Assembly (NCBI GenBank): GCA_963922205.1
Contig: CAWUHX010000035.1
Coordinates: 992,001-1,056,000, forward strand
Length of the DNA stretch: 64,000 nt
DNA from: Romanomermis culicivorax
Lineage: Eukaryota > Nematoda > Enoplea > Mermithida > Mermithidae
Direction of reading: 5' to 3'
The first letter of the stretch is position 1. Every line of letters starts with the position of its first letter. Under the pieces are notes generated by a model. The model ran no database searches. It saw only the letters and a program-made list of their open reading frames with translations, and was not told where the DNA came from. The translations under genes and the position numbers were made by a program. Below, piece by piece: positions 19,912 through 31,779 of the stretch.

Positions 19912-22130
19912 TCTGAATCTGTCAAGATAGATGGATGGTTGTGGAGGAAAAGTGGAATATGTGTAGCCAGGACAGCAATGTTGGCCATCAAATTTGTGTT
20001 GGCCAAATTGGAGCAATCAACACCAATTCAACTCCTTCCTGCATAACTTTTCTCAAGACTTTGCTCAGGAGACAGAAAGGGGGGAAGGCATAAAGTGATC
20101 CACAGTTTTGCCAAGAGAAACTCAGGGCGTCTATGCACAGAGTGTCTGGATGTGGTTTCCAAGATGGAAAAGCTAAGTTTCCAGTTACTTTTATCCACCT
20201 TAGCTCTGGAGGCTTGGTCAGCTTGCAGATTTTCTCATCCCAGAAGGTGTACAGCCTTGAGGGTAAGGTTTTGCTCCAGGTACCAACTCCAAATTTGTAT
20301 TGAAAGGTTACAAAGAAAACTGTTTTTTTGTACCACCCATCTTATTAAGGTAAGCCATGGCTGTGGAGTTATCTATAGTCTGTTTTTTATGAAACGCTTC
20401 CAAATAGAAGAGTGAGACAAATCAGTATGGTTGTCAAAATTGTTCATGTAGAGCTCTTATTGTAAAATTTTTCACTCGAAAAATCGTTAAAGGCTAGGTC
20501 AGTATGCTCACAAATTTTTATTCCAATATGATATATTGTTTGTCAGAAAATCGTGAAAATGTGAAATACTACTTGCATTCCGCTTTCATTATTTAGAAGC
20601 ATTTCAAGAAAAATAGACTATGACATTAATATTATCAAAACTCCATGAAATTTTGGGTGAAGATCTGTAATGTAACAAATGCTGCCCAAAGTTCTTTGCA
20701 ATTAGTATGCAGGCCTTTTTTATTTTCATTCCATAGGCCGGACAAACTTTTTCCCTTACAGTATGCACCCTAGCAGGTATAAGATGCATCAGAAAAGATA
20801 GAGATGACATTTTTCTCTGGTAGTATATTTTTTCCATTCCAACTAGATAATTGTCTGCACCAAAGGCCTAATTCTTTTTTAGATTCAGTAGACAGAACAA
20901 TAGGAGCATCCTATGACCCATAAAATTTGAGCACCTCAATCATCAAGGTTGAACATGCCTACTATACAAATGTACTTGAATAATAGCCTGACTAACTGAC
21001 GTTTTAGTTCCTTAGCAGGTGGGCTAGGTCTCTGGCAATAACAAAATTTGCATTAATGTGAACTCTACATTTGTTTATGATGGACTTGATTTTGTCGTCA
21101 GAAATGCTAAACAACATAGAAACTGAGTCCACTAGGAAGCCGAGGAAAGATATTTTCCGGATAGGTGCTGTTTTGGATTTCTCTTCATTTATCATGAACC
21201 CCAAATTTGTTAAAATATACGAGACAAAGGTGATATTGCTTTTCAGGCCAATCTCAGTTTGGTTCATCAGGAGCATATCGTCTAGATATATGATTCACAG
21301 ACCCATTTGTCGAACTAGAGAAGTAAAAGGTTTAAGCATTTTTGAAAAAAGATGAGGGGCTGAGGCCAGACTAACGGGTAGTCAATTAAAATGATAACAT
21401 TGTCCTGACCATTCAAAAGATAAGAACTTTTTGTATTTCTTGGCAATTGTATAGCAAAATAAGCATTTTTGAAATCATTTTTGCGAAAAAATCGCTCGGT
21501 TGCAAAAGATCTTTTAGCATCGAAATGCTTTCCATTTTGAAATGTTCATGAATAATGAAATGATTTAAGAGTCAGAGATTAATGACTGGCCTCAGGTCTC
21601 CTGTCTTCTTGGGGACAAAAAAGAGATGAGAAGACCAAATGTCATGGGTATCACCTGGAGGGGTTCCTGGAGGTTGAAAAGGGGGAAATGGCTCCTTTTT
21701 CTACCAGTGCAGTGATTTCTTTATTCATCAGTTCTTGTTCCTTTGGGGAAAATTTTAGTGGTTTAAGCTGAAAATTTTACCTTGGAAGCCATGTATAAAA
21801 TTCAAGTGAGAGGCCAGGAGCAGTGGTGAGGACCCAACGATCAGAAGAAATAAGTTTCCAGTTATGCAAGAAAGCCCATAACCTGCCACTAATTTGATGA
21901 TCAGGTGTGACACAAGATAAAAAATGTACATTTTCCGAATCCTATCTGAATGCGTCGAATCTGGGACGAAAGTCCTACTGGTCATCAGGTGGTGTTTTGG
22001 ACCACTTTAGGGCTCCACTCGACTGCCTAGATTTTGCAAAGCCACGGCCAAGGTTTTCTCTTTACAGGCACACTCTTTGAGTTTACTGCAAAGCCAAGTT
22101 CATGAGAGTTTACAAATAAATTACTGGTCT
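19912..22130 (-). mobile_element. DIRS-like retrotransposon fragment: RT and RNase H
   Basis: Read on the minus strand. An RT region runs from about 21,760 down to 21,000, with FFVPKKTGDLRPVINL-like, FSKMLKPFTSLV, YLDDMLLMNQTE and LGFMINEEKS...ISFLGF motifs, as in DIRS/Ngaro RTs. Next is an RNase H stretch and, beyond an inserted MITE, the DNSTAMAYLNKMGG box. The last part carries LYAFPPFCLLSKVLRKV and LIAPIWPTQIWWP (about 19,940-20,100), typical of DIRS RNase H. Stops occur throughout. The 21,820-22,100 part recurs at 51,020-51,230. The recombinase gene is not here; a fragment lies at 49,185-49,672. Confidence 0.75.
20374..20622. mobile_element. TATAGTCTG-type TIR MITE, copy 1
   Basis: About 249 bp with ~26-bp terminal inverted repeats, TATAGTCTGTTTTTTATGAA on the left and its imperfect complement ending AAATAGACTAT on the right. 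It splits the DIRS RNase H reading frame just before the DNSTA box. A near-identical copy lies at 63,235-63,466 and a longer relative at 24,965-25,361. TA flanks suggest a TA target, as for Tc1/mariner-type MITEs. Confidence 0.8.
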
Positions 22131-22254
22131 TAAAATTTTTCAAATAGAATTCTAGAAATTACGACTTTTCAACACAAAATTCGAATCTAATTTTTGAAAT
22201 AAATTTTTTGAAAATCGATTTTCCAGCATCACAGAATATCAACAAGCAAAAAAA

Positions 22255-22690
22255 TTTTTGGTACTTCGCACTGGAAAGATTAACATCTTTTTTGGGCTCT
22301 CGTCTGTCATCATAAATAACTTAACCATCGATGTCTCATGTAATTCAAAGATCATTATGCTCTTGGATAGTTTGCTGCAAATATTGTTCCACAATACTTA
22401 TAGGTTAGACTTCAAGCTCGAAAATTTCGATTTTTTCTCAATTTGAATGAGTTAATGGCTTTAAAAGCAAGGCTTGAAAAATCTCAAAAACACTTAAATA
22501 AAGCATCGATGAACATTTTTAAGGGAAAAAACGACTTCAGAAAAATGGGAAAAAAATTTTTGACCCCTATCCTCATTTGGAGAAAAGGCCCTGAGGAAAA
22601 ACGGTGCTCCAAATTTGATTTTCAAGATCTTGTGTCTGCCATTCAACTTTTAGAGAATGAAACACTATTCTTTTTCAATCAATTCTAGGA
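22255..22690 (+). repeat. dispersed repeat R2, copy 1
   Basis: This block (…TTGGATAGTTTGCT…, …AGGCTTGAAAAA…) is repeated at 55,127-55,690 in the same orientation and at 27,650-28,770 in reverse, with a partial reverse copy at 35,440-35,640. About 70-80% alike by eye. An open frame of 81 codons lies in it, but the other copies are not open there, so I do not call a gene. Confidence 0.65.
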
Positions 22691-23090
22691 AGCATTGTCT
22701 ACCAGATGAAAAGAGAAATTTATTTTCTAGACTCTTGCTTGTCTGCAAAAACAGAATTCATTGTCATTCCAGGGTGCAAGGGTTGTATCCCAATTCCCAA
22801 TCAGAGCTACTTCAGGGCGTTGCAGTGTAACTTCCAGATTAATAGTGACCTTAATAATGCTTAGAATAAACTGAAAGTTACAGTGTCTGATTTTAAGCAG
22901 AATCACGAGATTTCAGCAGACTTATTGTCCTATTTTCCACAGGTGGTTAGACAAAGATTGCAAAGATTTCAGTGTAAAAGTCCCTCAGTTGGGGCAAATG
23001 TAAAATTGATAGCTGAAGAAACACTGTGCACAGATAACAAAAGGGTTAAAATAAATGATATAAGAACAACTGATGAATTCACACATTAGT
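22690..23090 (+). other. unidentified coding-like stretch (plus strand)
   Basis: One frame stays open except for a single TAG near 22,862. It reads as ordinary protein (Cys pair in IPGCKGCIPIPN; later ADLLSYFPQVVRQRLQRF), ending at 23,089. No family is recognised. It may be a broken transposon gene or a host exon fragment. Confidence 0.3.
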
Positions 23091-23289
23091 TTGACACCAA
23101 CAAAGTAGCATATGTCGACTGCACTAACTGTGCTATTGAAATATTTTTTCATTAGCATGAATGCTAATGGAAGTCATGCTAAAAAACTTATTTTGTTTTT
23201 TTTGGAAATTAGGAGGAAATTATTTAATGTTGTGCTCATCATAGTGCTTACTCTTCAACATGGATAAATAGTAGGTGTTCTTTAGAATA

Positions 23290-23680
23290 ACATTGAGTCA
23301 TAAGTGACGAAATTGGATTGATTTTTATGGTTTTCATCATGGCATCTGACATCAGAAACGTTGAACTCTCAAAGCACCATGTGATAGATCCATAATGTCC
23401 TCAATTGTCACATAGTGCAGATTAGAAAATTTGTCTGTTTGGCTCACTGTTGCAATCTTGAAGAATGTTCAGATTTTTTCTGGAAACATTGAAAATTCAT
23501 TTGTCCAGGAAGTTGAACTAAGTTCAAATATGGGTAAATATTCCTCCTCCAATCTCATTAGTTTTACCATTTTGGTGACCTCAACAATGTTAGTAACTAT
23601 AGTCTGTTTTTTCAAACGCTTGTAAGGCAAAAATTCTGGAAGTAAGTACCCATGCAGAATTTCCTGCTGAGATAGTATCA
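23290..23680 (-). other. unidentified coding-like stretch (minus strand)
   Basis: The minus strand is open across 23,681-23,469 and continues, imperfectly, to about 23,330 (for example MVKLMRLEEEYLPIFELSS and KIATVSQTDKF). A TATAGTCTG MITE end sits at 23,598. I do not recognise the protein. Position and strand allow it to be part of the DIRS element upstream gene, but that is a guess. Confidence 0.25.
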
Positions 23681-23699
23681 TTGTTGACTGTATGTTAGG

Positions 23700-24960
23700 A
23701 ATCGATTAGCCGGCTGTAAACCGTGACTAAACTCGTAATTTAACTCGATAATTCTTTTAACAATAATTTCCGTCCGATGCCATAAATTTCCGAAAAAAAT
23801 TTTGCACAGCTAATAAAAATATTCCCTCTGCACAGAAAAAGCTAAAAAATGACCAGCACTGCAGTTTGATGTGTCGGATGTTGAGATTTCCACTTTCCAC
23901 AGCACACCAACCAATTGTTTCAAGATCTTAACTCCCATACCTTTTCGTTAAATGAGAACCATGTGCAAAAATTTTTTTCTCCTCTCCAACTTTTTTCCTA
24001 ACCAGTAGCCCTCAATTCTGTCAATATTTTCAATTACTGGGGTTTTTCCCATAATACAGTATATTGTGTGCATGCACAACAAGCAATGTATAATTCATTT
24101 CATCTTGTTTCAGTTACAAGCATTTAAAAAACACTATAAATAACATTATCTGTAGCAATTACTAATTTATTGGGATATTAACCTGCACTTAATTTTTTAT
24201 AAAGCATACTAATAGTTCATTAGTGTATGTTCAATATTAATGTGTTACTTCATTTATTGATGCTGAAAACTCTGATTTTCTCTGTATGCGACAGTGTTGT
24301 TATAATTTGAAACTGTTGTTTGATTTTGAATCATGTAATGCGTGATCACATTGAATATATTGTATTTTTATTTGTGCAGCATTTAAGTTAGCAGTGTCCA
24401 AAATTCAGGACTGCTACATGAAGCAAACGCCCCTAATGTGACCCTTCATCTCAAAAGTTTTACAAATTTGATCATTTTAGGATCTGGTCATGCTATGGGA
24501 ATTGTGATTGGCCACAAATCTACTTGATGTGACATGGCTCCCAAATTCAGTTAATGTGACAAGTGTCTATGATATCTTTTGAATATTTATGTTTTAACAT
24601 TTATATTTTTTTCAGAAGCAATGGCAATGCAGCATGAATCCAAACAAAATGGATCTCTGATTCTTTATCCTGTCCAAATTGTCTGCTATCACATTTTTAT
24701 ACTTGTAAATTGGCTTTCGACGAAAATTCTATATTTGCGCGAACAGTCAGGCAAAAAAACCGAATTTTTTGATGATTTTGATGCATTGCAGTGTAATGTT
24801 TCCCACCACGCTCTTATTTGCTTTCTTATTCTCTCATCAAGCACCTAGTTTCGTTTTTTGGGTAAAATTTCAGCTTGATCTATGTGATTGCAAATGATTC
24901 TTTGTGCATAATCTGAACAGTTGTATGGTTTCATTGTTGCAAAAACCATTTCAGGAAAAC
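23700..24960. other. no gene recognised
   Basis: AT-rich DNA without a supported gene. A short plus-strand open frame at 24,579-24,848 has no recognisable motif. No array or clear inverted repeat was seen. Confidence 0.4.
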
Positions 24961-24964
24961 CAAC

Positions 24965-25361
24965 TATAGTCTGTTTTTCTTGAAATGCTTGCAAACAGAA
25001 CTAGACTGGAATGCAAGGAATATTTCCCATAACGACTTTCCCCTAAACTGTATATCCCATAGGACAGAAAATTGATGACCATACTCGAATAATGCCCAGC
25101 AAATTTTTTGAGATTTTGAACACATTTCTACAAAGTCTTTGTCTAAAAGATTTTGGGGGCAGTACTTTCCACTTTTCAATTATTGGCATAATAAAATCCG
25201 ACTGTATTATTCAGTTTTCATAGAAAATTTCTGTAAATCAAAATATGATAGAAAATCACTTACATGTAGTTTTTACTGCATAAAATCACAAAATATCTAA
25301 TAACACCTATGTTTCTTTCTGTTGATGATGCTTAGGAGAATAACAAGAGAAACAGACTATA
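24965..25361. mobile_element. TATAGTCTG-type TIR element, copy 2 (longer)
   Basis: Left end TATAGTCTGTTTTTCTTGAA and right end ...GAGAAACAGACTATA, inverted to each other, about 397 bp. TA dinucleotides flank the ends. The body differs from the 249-bp copies at 20,374 and 63,235. Confidence 0.65.
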
Positions 25362-25613
25362 GCCAGTTAGCAGTTTGGTGTGCTTTCGATTATCATTTTT
25401 CTCCACGAGTGATCCCTTTCGTAATGAGAAAAATTCGCAAAAAAATTACCAGAACAAAAAACCCGACCATCAAATGAGACAACATGAAGTCGAGTGTGAT
25501 GCTCGCCATTGATAAACCAGCAAATGACTTGAAGAAAGACTTTTTCTTGCACTGCTATTTTTTCCTTGTCTCGGCACATAATCAAGGTTGGATATAAAAA
25601 AATGACTGTAAAC

Positions 25614-26116
25614 AGTAGCGGTATTAGTGTAATACGTGCACCGGACTTTTTGAGCACCTAACTGATTGAGCTAAACCATCCAACCTAACTGAGCTACGAT
25701 TTAATTCTTATACCATGAATAAATAATCAAATTTTCAGTATTTGTAGCAAGACAAAACTCGTGAATTGACAAATCCATGACAAAAATTGTTTTTGACAAA
25801 AAATGAAATTCGTTTTTGATAAAAAACTTTGAAAAAAAAAATTTGAAAAAAAAAATTTTGTCAAAATTTGTAATGTGTAAAGTGTTATTTTTACTTTTTA
25901 AAGCTGTTAATTGCGTAGTTTTCAGATTACTTTTTGAGTTTTATGTGAAAAGTGTACTGTAGAACGACATCGGCTTACTGTAGGAAAAAATTGACATGAT
26001 TTTTGAACTCCACGGTATCGATTTACCTAGGTTACTATGTTACATATGCAAATTTCACAATGGTTCACAAAATATGAAGTCCGGTGCACGTACTACACTA
26101 ATACCAACAGTAGCTA
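25614..26116. mobile_element. inverted-repeat element of about 500 bp
   Basis: The ~32-bp segment at 25,616-25,650 (with GTGCACCGGACT) returns as its reverse complement at 26,078-26,112 (AGTCCGGTGCACGTA...). The interior is AT-rich and non-coding. Ends and target duplication are not clear. The minus-strand open frame at 25,367-25,657 overlaps the left arm and is not supported. Confidence 0.5.
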
Positions 26117-26292
26117 CCGTGTTGTATAAGTTTGAATTTATATTGTGCTATATGCAATAAGAAACTTGTCGATATCGAGTGAGATTGTTTCTAGAGATAA
26201 TCAACAGGTTTTAACGTTTTGCATGTTAATATCACGTGATCTGTTGTTCTACTGTATCATCCGGTTCACGCACACGCTCCCACAGTTCCACA

Positions 26293-27098
26293 CAGTGTTT
26301 TTTTTTGTGCCAAAACATGGTTTTTGGCACAAAAAAATTTGGAATGGCACAAAAAATTTTGAGCGTTTGTGCCAATTGGCACAAAATTTTGGCTGGTCAA
26401 ACATTAAATTTCCTTAATTTTTGGACGTTTTAGGAGCTGAAAATGGAAAAATTTCTCGGCGCTTAGCGCCGAGTCAATGAATCATATTTCCTATTCATAT
26501 ATATTTGACCCCAACGGGAACGATTTCTTTTCGAACAGTGTATTAGTATCGTTGCAGCAAACTTTATAGGCTGTCAATGACTGATGAATGAGAAGAAGTT
26601 CTGAATATTCTCTGTTAATTGATCGGATTCAAAGCTGAAATTCTTACTTTTTCTGTTTGATTGATTCAAATAGAAAAATCGATATCGTTGGTAATGGTAC
26701 AATATTTCGACCCAGAATTTACACAATTTTCGACTTTATTTTCTCTTATAGATAATTCATAATCATATTCGTAGTCAAAAATCGAATCGATTTGAACTCC
26801 CTGAACATCTAGATTTATTTAAATTGTGTCAGCATTCCATTTGTTTTAGAATCGTCGTGAACTATTTTCTTGCACAGTTTTTTTTATCTGACTGACATGG
26901 TTTAGCTGAAAAATAGGTTGGACACGATTTTTCCAAAAAATAATGAGTTTTAAACGGGCTTTTATCAAACTTCTGGCATCAATTTTTTCCGCGATTTCCA
27001 GTATATTTCTGGTAAAAAAGTTTTTTTGTGCCAGTGGCACAAATTTTTTGGCCTCTTGTGCCAACTGGCACAAATGTCCGTGCACAAAAAAAACGCTG
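26293..27098. mobile_element. hAT-like element E1, TTTGTGCC dyad family (8-bp TSD)
   Basis: Left end CAGTGTTTTTTTTTGTGCC; right end, complemented, CAGCGTTTTTTTTGTGCAC. Target duplication GTTCCACA at 26285-26292 and 27099-27106. Near each end stand repeated dyads TTTGTGCCAATTGGCACAAA and variants. The body holds the CTCGGCGCTTAGCGCCGAG palindrome (26,455-26,473). No transposase frame was recognised. Confidence 0.85.
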
Positions 27099-27299
27099 GT
27101 TCCACACGCTGCTTTTTCCCCCCAAATCGTGCATTTTCGGGAAAAAAATTCGGAAAAGCTAAAAAAATTTCGGGCTCTTTTTGAGAAGAAAATTTTGGGG
27201 ATTGGATACGGAAAAGATGCATTTTGGTGCACTTTAGATAGAGGTCGTAATCTCAAAATGTTCCATGGCGCCGGTTATAACTTTAATTATCATGAATGA

Positions 27300-27630
27300 A
27301 CCCGAAATTTTGCGGCGGGGGTCGAAAAAAAGTCGAAAATTTTCCCAAAAAAGGCACATTTTCGCCAATTTTTTCTAATTTTTCGACCCAACAACCACCC
27401 CCCCCCCCCCCAATTGCAGGTTATGGGCTTTTCGCATCATACCTGTAAGACCTCCAACCAGTTGGGGGGGGGGGGGTAGGAAATAGTCGAAATTTTTCCC
27501 AAAAAGGCCAAAAAACATACACTTTTTCGAAAATTTTTTTAATTTTTCCCAAACTGGGGGGGGGGTTGGGGGGAAAATGATTTTGGGTACAGGGTTGGCC
27601 AAGTTGGGGGGGTACAAGTACAGGTATGTT
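27300..27630. repeat. low-complexity G-run / C-run block
   Basis: Several homopolymer runs (13-14 C near 27,398; 12-14 G near 27,464; G-runs at 27,557-27,612) separated by TTTTTCCC-like AT-rich sequence. The order of G-runs and T/A stretches resembles the body of the CATACATGTAA MITE family without its ends. Non-coding. Confidence 0.5.
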
Positions 27631-27649
27631 TCGCATGTCTATCATGTCT

Positions 27650-28770
27650 ACCCACTGTTTTTTTCCACGAACTTTTTCCCAAAAATGTGGAAAGGGGTCA
27701 AATTTTTTTTCCACATGTGGAAAAAAATTTTTTTCGTCTTAAAATCCTCGTTTTTTGGCTTAAAATGCTCACAGACGCTTTATCCCACTGTTTTTGAGCT
27801 TTTTCAAGCCTTCCGGCGTTTTTAGAGAAGTTAATTCATTAAAATTGGAGAAAAAATTGAAATGTTCGACTTTGAAGCCTAATCTACAAGCATTGTTGAC
27901 AGTGTTTTTTTTGAACGAGCCTCTTTGTACGTGTACAAAGATCGAAAAAAAATTTTTGTGGGCAAGATTTTTTGTTTGTACAGTGTAATAATAGCAGCGT
28001 GCATAAAGAGCTTAAAAATTTACATGAAAATTATCAAAGAATTTGAGCATAAGTGCATGTAAAAAGTATATAAGAATAAAGTTTATAAGTTTTAAAATTT
28101 ATTACCATCAACATGTTTAAATTTCGAAAATTTATGGCATTTCAAGTCAGACAATTCAAAAATTCAGAAACTCGCTCATCATCCAAATCAGATTCTTCCG
28201 AATCATTTTACAAATTCTGGGACGTTTCTTTGTGACGGATTTTTGTTGCCGGCAACCCTATATTATAGCAACCACGTTCACTCATTTCTATCCAAATCTT
28301 GTAAGAGTCGGATAGGTCCATTTGATCGTAAGGAAGCGAGGTAAGCTTCACGTGCATTAAAGAATCAAGTACTTTGATGTGCAGTCTAGTGCGAGCTTTG
28401 GTTTTGATAGGATGAGATTTTTGAATAGATAGGAAGCAACATATGATTTTTGAATAGATAGGAAGCAAAATACAGCTAGAAATTGGAACTTAGAAGCAAA
28501 AATGAAGACGAGGTATAAAATTTATTCCAGTAAAACAATATTTTTACCTCATCAGTAAAAAATCTTGAAAAAATCTTTGTACATTGTACAAAGATCATCA
28601 AAAAATCTTTGTAGGAGACCAAAAATCTTTGTCCCGTACAAAAAAAACACTGATTGTTGAACAAATTTTCTAGCAAACTATCCAAGAGCATAATTGACTT
28701 GAATTACACAAGAAATCAATGGTCAAGTCCTCTATGATGACAAGTGAAAGCCCAAAAAAGATGGTATTCT
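27650..28770 (-). repeat. dispersed repeat R2, copy 2 (reverse), split by hAT element E2
   Basis: 27,650-27,899 and 28,653-28,770 together match the complement of the R2 copy at 55,127-55,690. Removing the inserted element (27,900-28,652) joins them at the duplicated target. This gives a clean order of events: R2 first, E2 later. Confidence 0.7.
27900..28652 (-). mobile_element. hAT element E2, TTTGTAC dyad family (8-bp TSD)
   Basis: Ends CAGTGTTTTTTTTG and its complement CAAAAAAAACACTG. Target duplication ATTGTTGA at 27892-27899 and 28653-28660. The subterminal dyad TTTGTACGTGTACAAAG lies on the left and TTTGTACATTGTACAAAG on the right. On the minus strand, 28,208-28,468 reads like the C-terminal dimerisation region of a hAT transposase (IKTKARTRLHIKVLDSLMHV), degraded. 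So E2 is an internally deleted relative of an autonomous hAT. Confidence 0.85.
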
Positions 28771-28779
28771 TTCCGGCAT

Positions 28780-29256
28780 TTTCCACTCCAGTTCACGTCC
28801 TTCATAATCATCTTACAAATTAAGAAAATATACTTGCTTTCATAAATTTGAAAAACTTCAAGTTAAACCTGAAATTTCTGAAAATTACTCCCATGATACT
28901 TCTCAATTCAAACTCGGCTTCATGTTTAAAATTACAGTTGCAAAAACGTTGGAAAAATGAATTTTGACGTTCTGAAATGGACCGAAATTTGCCTTTTCCA
29001 TACAGGACTGCCAACATTTTTCCCTTTTCCGGAAATTTTTTCTCTAGAAAGCACGATTGCAAAGAATTATAAAATCTGGCGCAAAGCGCCGGAAAATTTT
29101 TTGGTGTTTTCTGATACTAGAGCCGGGAGAAGCATTTTCTGACTAGATAGTGTCTGTAAAATATCTTTGTACTTTGTACAAAGATTCCAAAAAAATCTTT
29201 GTACGGAACTAAAAATGTTTGTCTCGTACAAAAAAAATTAACACTGCTTCTACTTT
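28780..29256. repeat. decayed element carrying the GCGCCGG palindrome and an E2-type end
   Basis: 28,820-29,110 matches the family also seen at 43,140-43,500 and 40,000-40,400 (shared TTTGAAATTT..GAAAATNACTCC and the CTGGCGCAAAGCGCCGG dyad at about 29,077). Its right side (29,160-29,256) has the TTTGTAC..GTACAAAG dyad and ends ACACTG like E2. Confidence 0.5.
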
Positions 29257-29464
29257 AAAAAGTACAAGTAGAAAAATTCCTACTTTTACTTGATACTTTA
29301 CAGTAAATGCACGCAAATTGATAATATTTCTACATAAAAATGTTTTTATGTACTAGCCTGATTATAAATAATCATTATTAATAATCTCACTACGGTGCCG
29401 GAATTTTTTGAAGTTCAATTGAACTGGTAACTTATTGGGATTTTCGGGGTTCCAGGGTTTTCGA

Positions 29465-30600
29465 TCATGGGGAATTCAATGGACGCAGTCACTTTACACC
29501 AAAAAAGTATCCCGAGTGTAAACAGACGAATCGCCCCAATTTTTTGGTGGTAAGGGTTTTCGACCCCAGGGAATTCAGAATTTTTTTAGAAGTCGGTTCC
29601 CTCCCAAATTATGGTCCAAACTGGCATTTTTGGACTCCTCAAGATGCCAGCTATCCACATCAGTTCGAAAATCCAGGCGCTCATGGCATTCAGGAATTCA
29701 TTTGCATAAAATCTGCACACATCTGACATAGTCCTTGTCACTTCAGAAAAATCCTACCTAGTTCAAGAATCGAACCTGGTCCACCAGCCTATGGACTTTT
29801 GCGTTTACCCCTACACAATTTCACCAGAAAGTATAAACACTATATTTCTTTAAGACCCTTGATACTATTTTAACTAGCAACTTCATTTGGAAGAGCCTCA
29901 ACAGCGCAGCTGCTGTACCCTAAGCCTAAGGAAAATTTTAAAGGAAAAATAAATCTCTACTCACTAGTCACAGAAATCCATGCTCAAAATTAACAAACAA
30001 CTTATATACAATAATTAGGCTTAAGGCCGGGAACCGACTTATAAAATTTAGCCGGGAATTCAATGGACGCAGTCACTTCACACAAATAAATTATCCCGAG
30101 TGTGAGTGTATTTTTTCGTGGAAGAAGTTTTCGACAGTGAAGAATCTAATGAATGCAATCACTTTACACAACAAAAATTATCTCATGTGTAAACAAATGT
30201 ATTTGTGCGATCTTTTGTGAGGAGGAGTTTTCGGCTATGGAGAATTTCATGGATGTAGTCACGTCACACAAAAAAATTATCCCAAGTGTAAACAAGCCTA
30301 CTTCAGCGATTTTGTGGTGGAAGGGTTTTTCAACCGTGAGGCTTTCAATGGACGCAGTCACTTTACATGAAAAATAATCCTAAGTCTAAACAGATGTATT
30401 TATACGATTTTTGAGGAAAGGAGTTTCTTACCATGAAGAATTCAAGGGACACAATCACCTGCACAAAAAATCTTCCAGTGTGTAAAGGAAGATATTTCTG
30501 CGATTTTTTGAGTTGAGGGGTTCTTGAACATGAGGAATTCAATCGATATGGTCGCTTTAAACTCTCTTTACAACGTGTTCTGAGTATGATTGATTTTTTA
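29465..30600. repeat. ~98-bp degenerate tandem repeat array
   Basis: Units carry GAATTCAATGGACGCAGTCA, then CTTTACACAAAAAA, TTATCCCGAGTGTAAACA and a GATTTTTTGGTGGAAGGG block. Unit starts fall at about 30,055, 30,141, 30,241, 30,340, 30,438 and 30,533 (86-100 bp apart). One isolated unit lies at 29,470-29,580. Short open frames across it are by-products of the repeat. Confidence 0.8.
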
Positions 30601-31140
30601 CTTATCACAACATTGGTCGAACCTTAGTGAAGTTTCTTAAAAACTTCCTTGCCCGAGAGACTTTGGAGGGCAACATCAGCTTCATCTATGGCTGCAATAG
30701 CTGCAGCTCACAACGATTTACTTGCTTATTATGTGAACATCTTCCATACTCAGTATTTTCGAATTGACTAGAAAACGAACAACTTGAGAATGAAATATCC
30801 AATTCACTGAACCTTTCTCTTATCATAATAGGATCAGGATTGAAAATAAGATCCTGCACATCAGGATGGAATGATTTGCTATGCTGATTTACCGCAGAAA
30901 CTAGATTCTAGGGGCAGTTAAATCGCGGCCTGATGGTCCATTCGTAACTCGCTCTTGCACTTCAACTTGATGATGAAAAACAATACATATCAGTTAAACT
31001 TGCTTTCTCGATACTTTTATGTGTACTTATAAGTAAATGATGAAAGTCATGAACATTGCGTACGGATGTACTTACGTATGCTACGTACAAGGGAGTATGT
31101 TTGGGCCTTTACCTTTGCTTTTTTTAACACTTCAAACATT
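30600..31140. other. no gene recognised
   Basis: No supported feature until the segment at 31,110-31,140. That segment is the left flank of a repeat found again, uninterrupted, at 45,797-45,875. Confidence 0.4.
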
Positions 31141-31147
31141 TCGGGGG

Positions 31148-31590
31148 CATACATGTAACGGAGCTCCGAGGTCTGGGGGGGGGTTGGAGCACTTTTTTGG
31201 GGCCGGGGGTCAGTAACTTCCAAAATTTTGGGGGGAGGGGTCTCTGAAGGAAAAAAAATAAATTCTATTTTTTCCATGAAAAATGTCCGAAAAATGGTAT
31301 AAAAAGTAGTAATTTTTGTCTAAAAAATGATAAAATATGTACTTAAGGCGCGAAGCGCCGAGAAAATTTCTGTTTTTGACCATTTTTGTTCAAAAATTGA
31401 CATTTTTCATGGAAAAAATGACATTTTTTAGTATTTTTCCGACTAAAACTATGGGGGTCCCTAGGGCTACCATATGGCTAGCCATAGGATTGGAAAATCC
31501 TGGGGGGGTCACCCAATGGCTAGCCATATGGTCGACGATTTCTGGGGGGGGGGGCTCCCATAGCACATCCCCCCCCCAATTACATGTATG
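31148..31590. mobile_element. CATACATGTAA-family MITE, copy 2 (8-bp TSD)
   Basis: 443 bp, very similar throughout to copy 1, with TIRs CATACATGTAA / TTACATGTATG. Target duplication TTCGGGGG at 31140-31147 and 31591-31598. The flanks rejoin to match 45,797-45,875, an empty site. It carries GGCGCGAAGCGCC at 31,347-31,360 and the internal ATGGCTAGCCATATGG inverted pair. Confidence 0.93.
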
Positions 31591-31779
31591 TTCGGGGGGG
31601 ACCATGGCCCCCCAACCCCCTGCCTACAGGCCTGAATATAATTGGAGAAGTCAAATAACCCGATATTTACTTTGCTTTTCCAGTTTTCAGTTTGTTGTCA
31701 TTTTTACGGCGGGTAGATTCGAAATCGCTGCTAATAAAAAAGTCCGATTTTTGTAGACAGGATTATCCCTTAATAATTT

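Noticed and set aside
31337..31756. Plus-strand open frame of 139 codons over MITE copy 2
   Set aside because: It crosses the MITE end and target duplication, and other MITE copies are not open in this frame.
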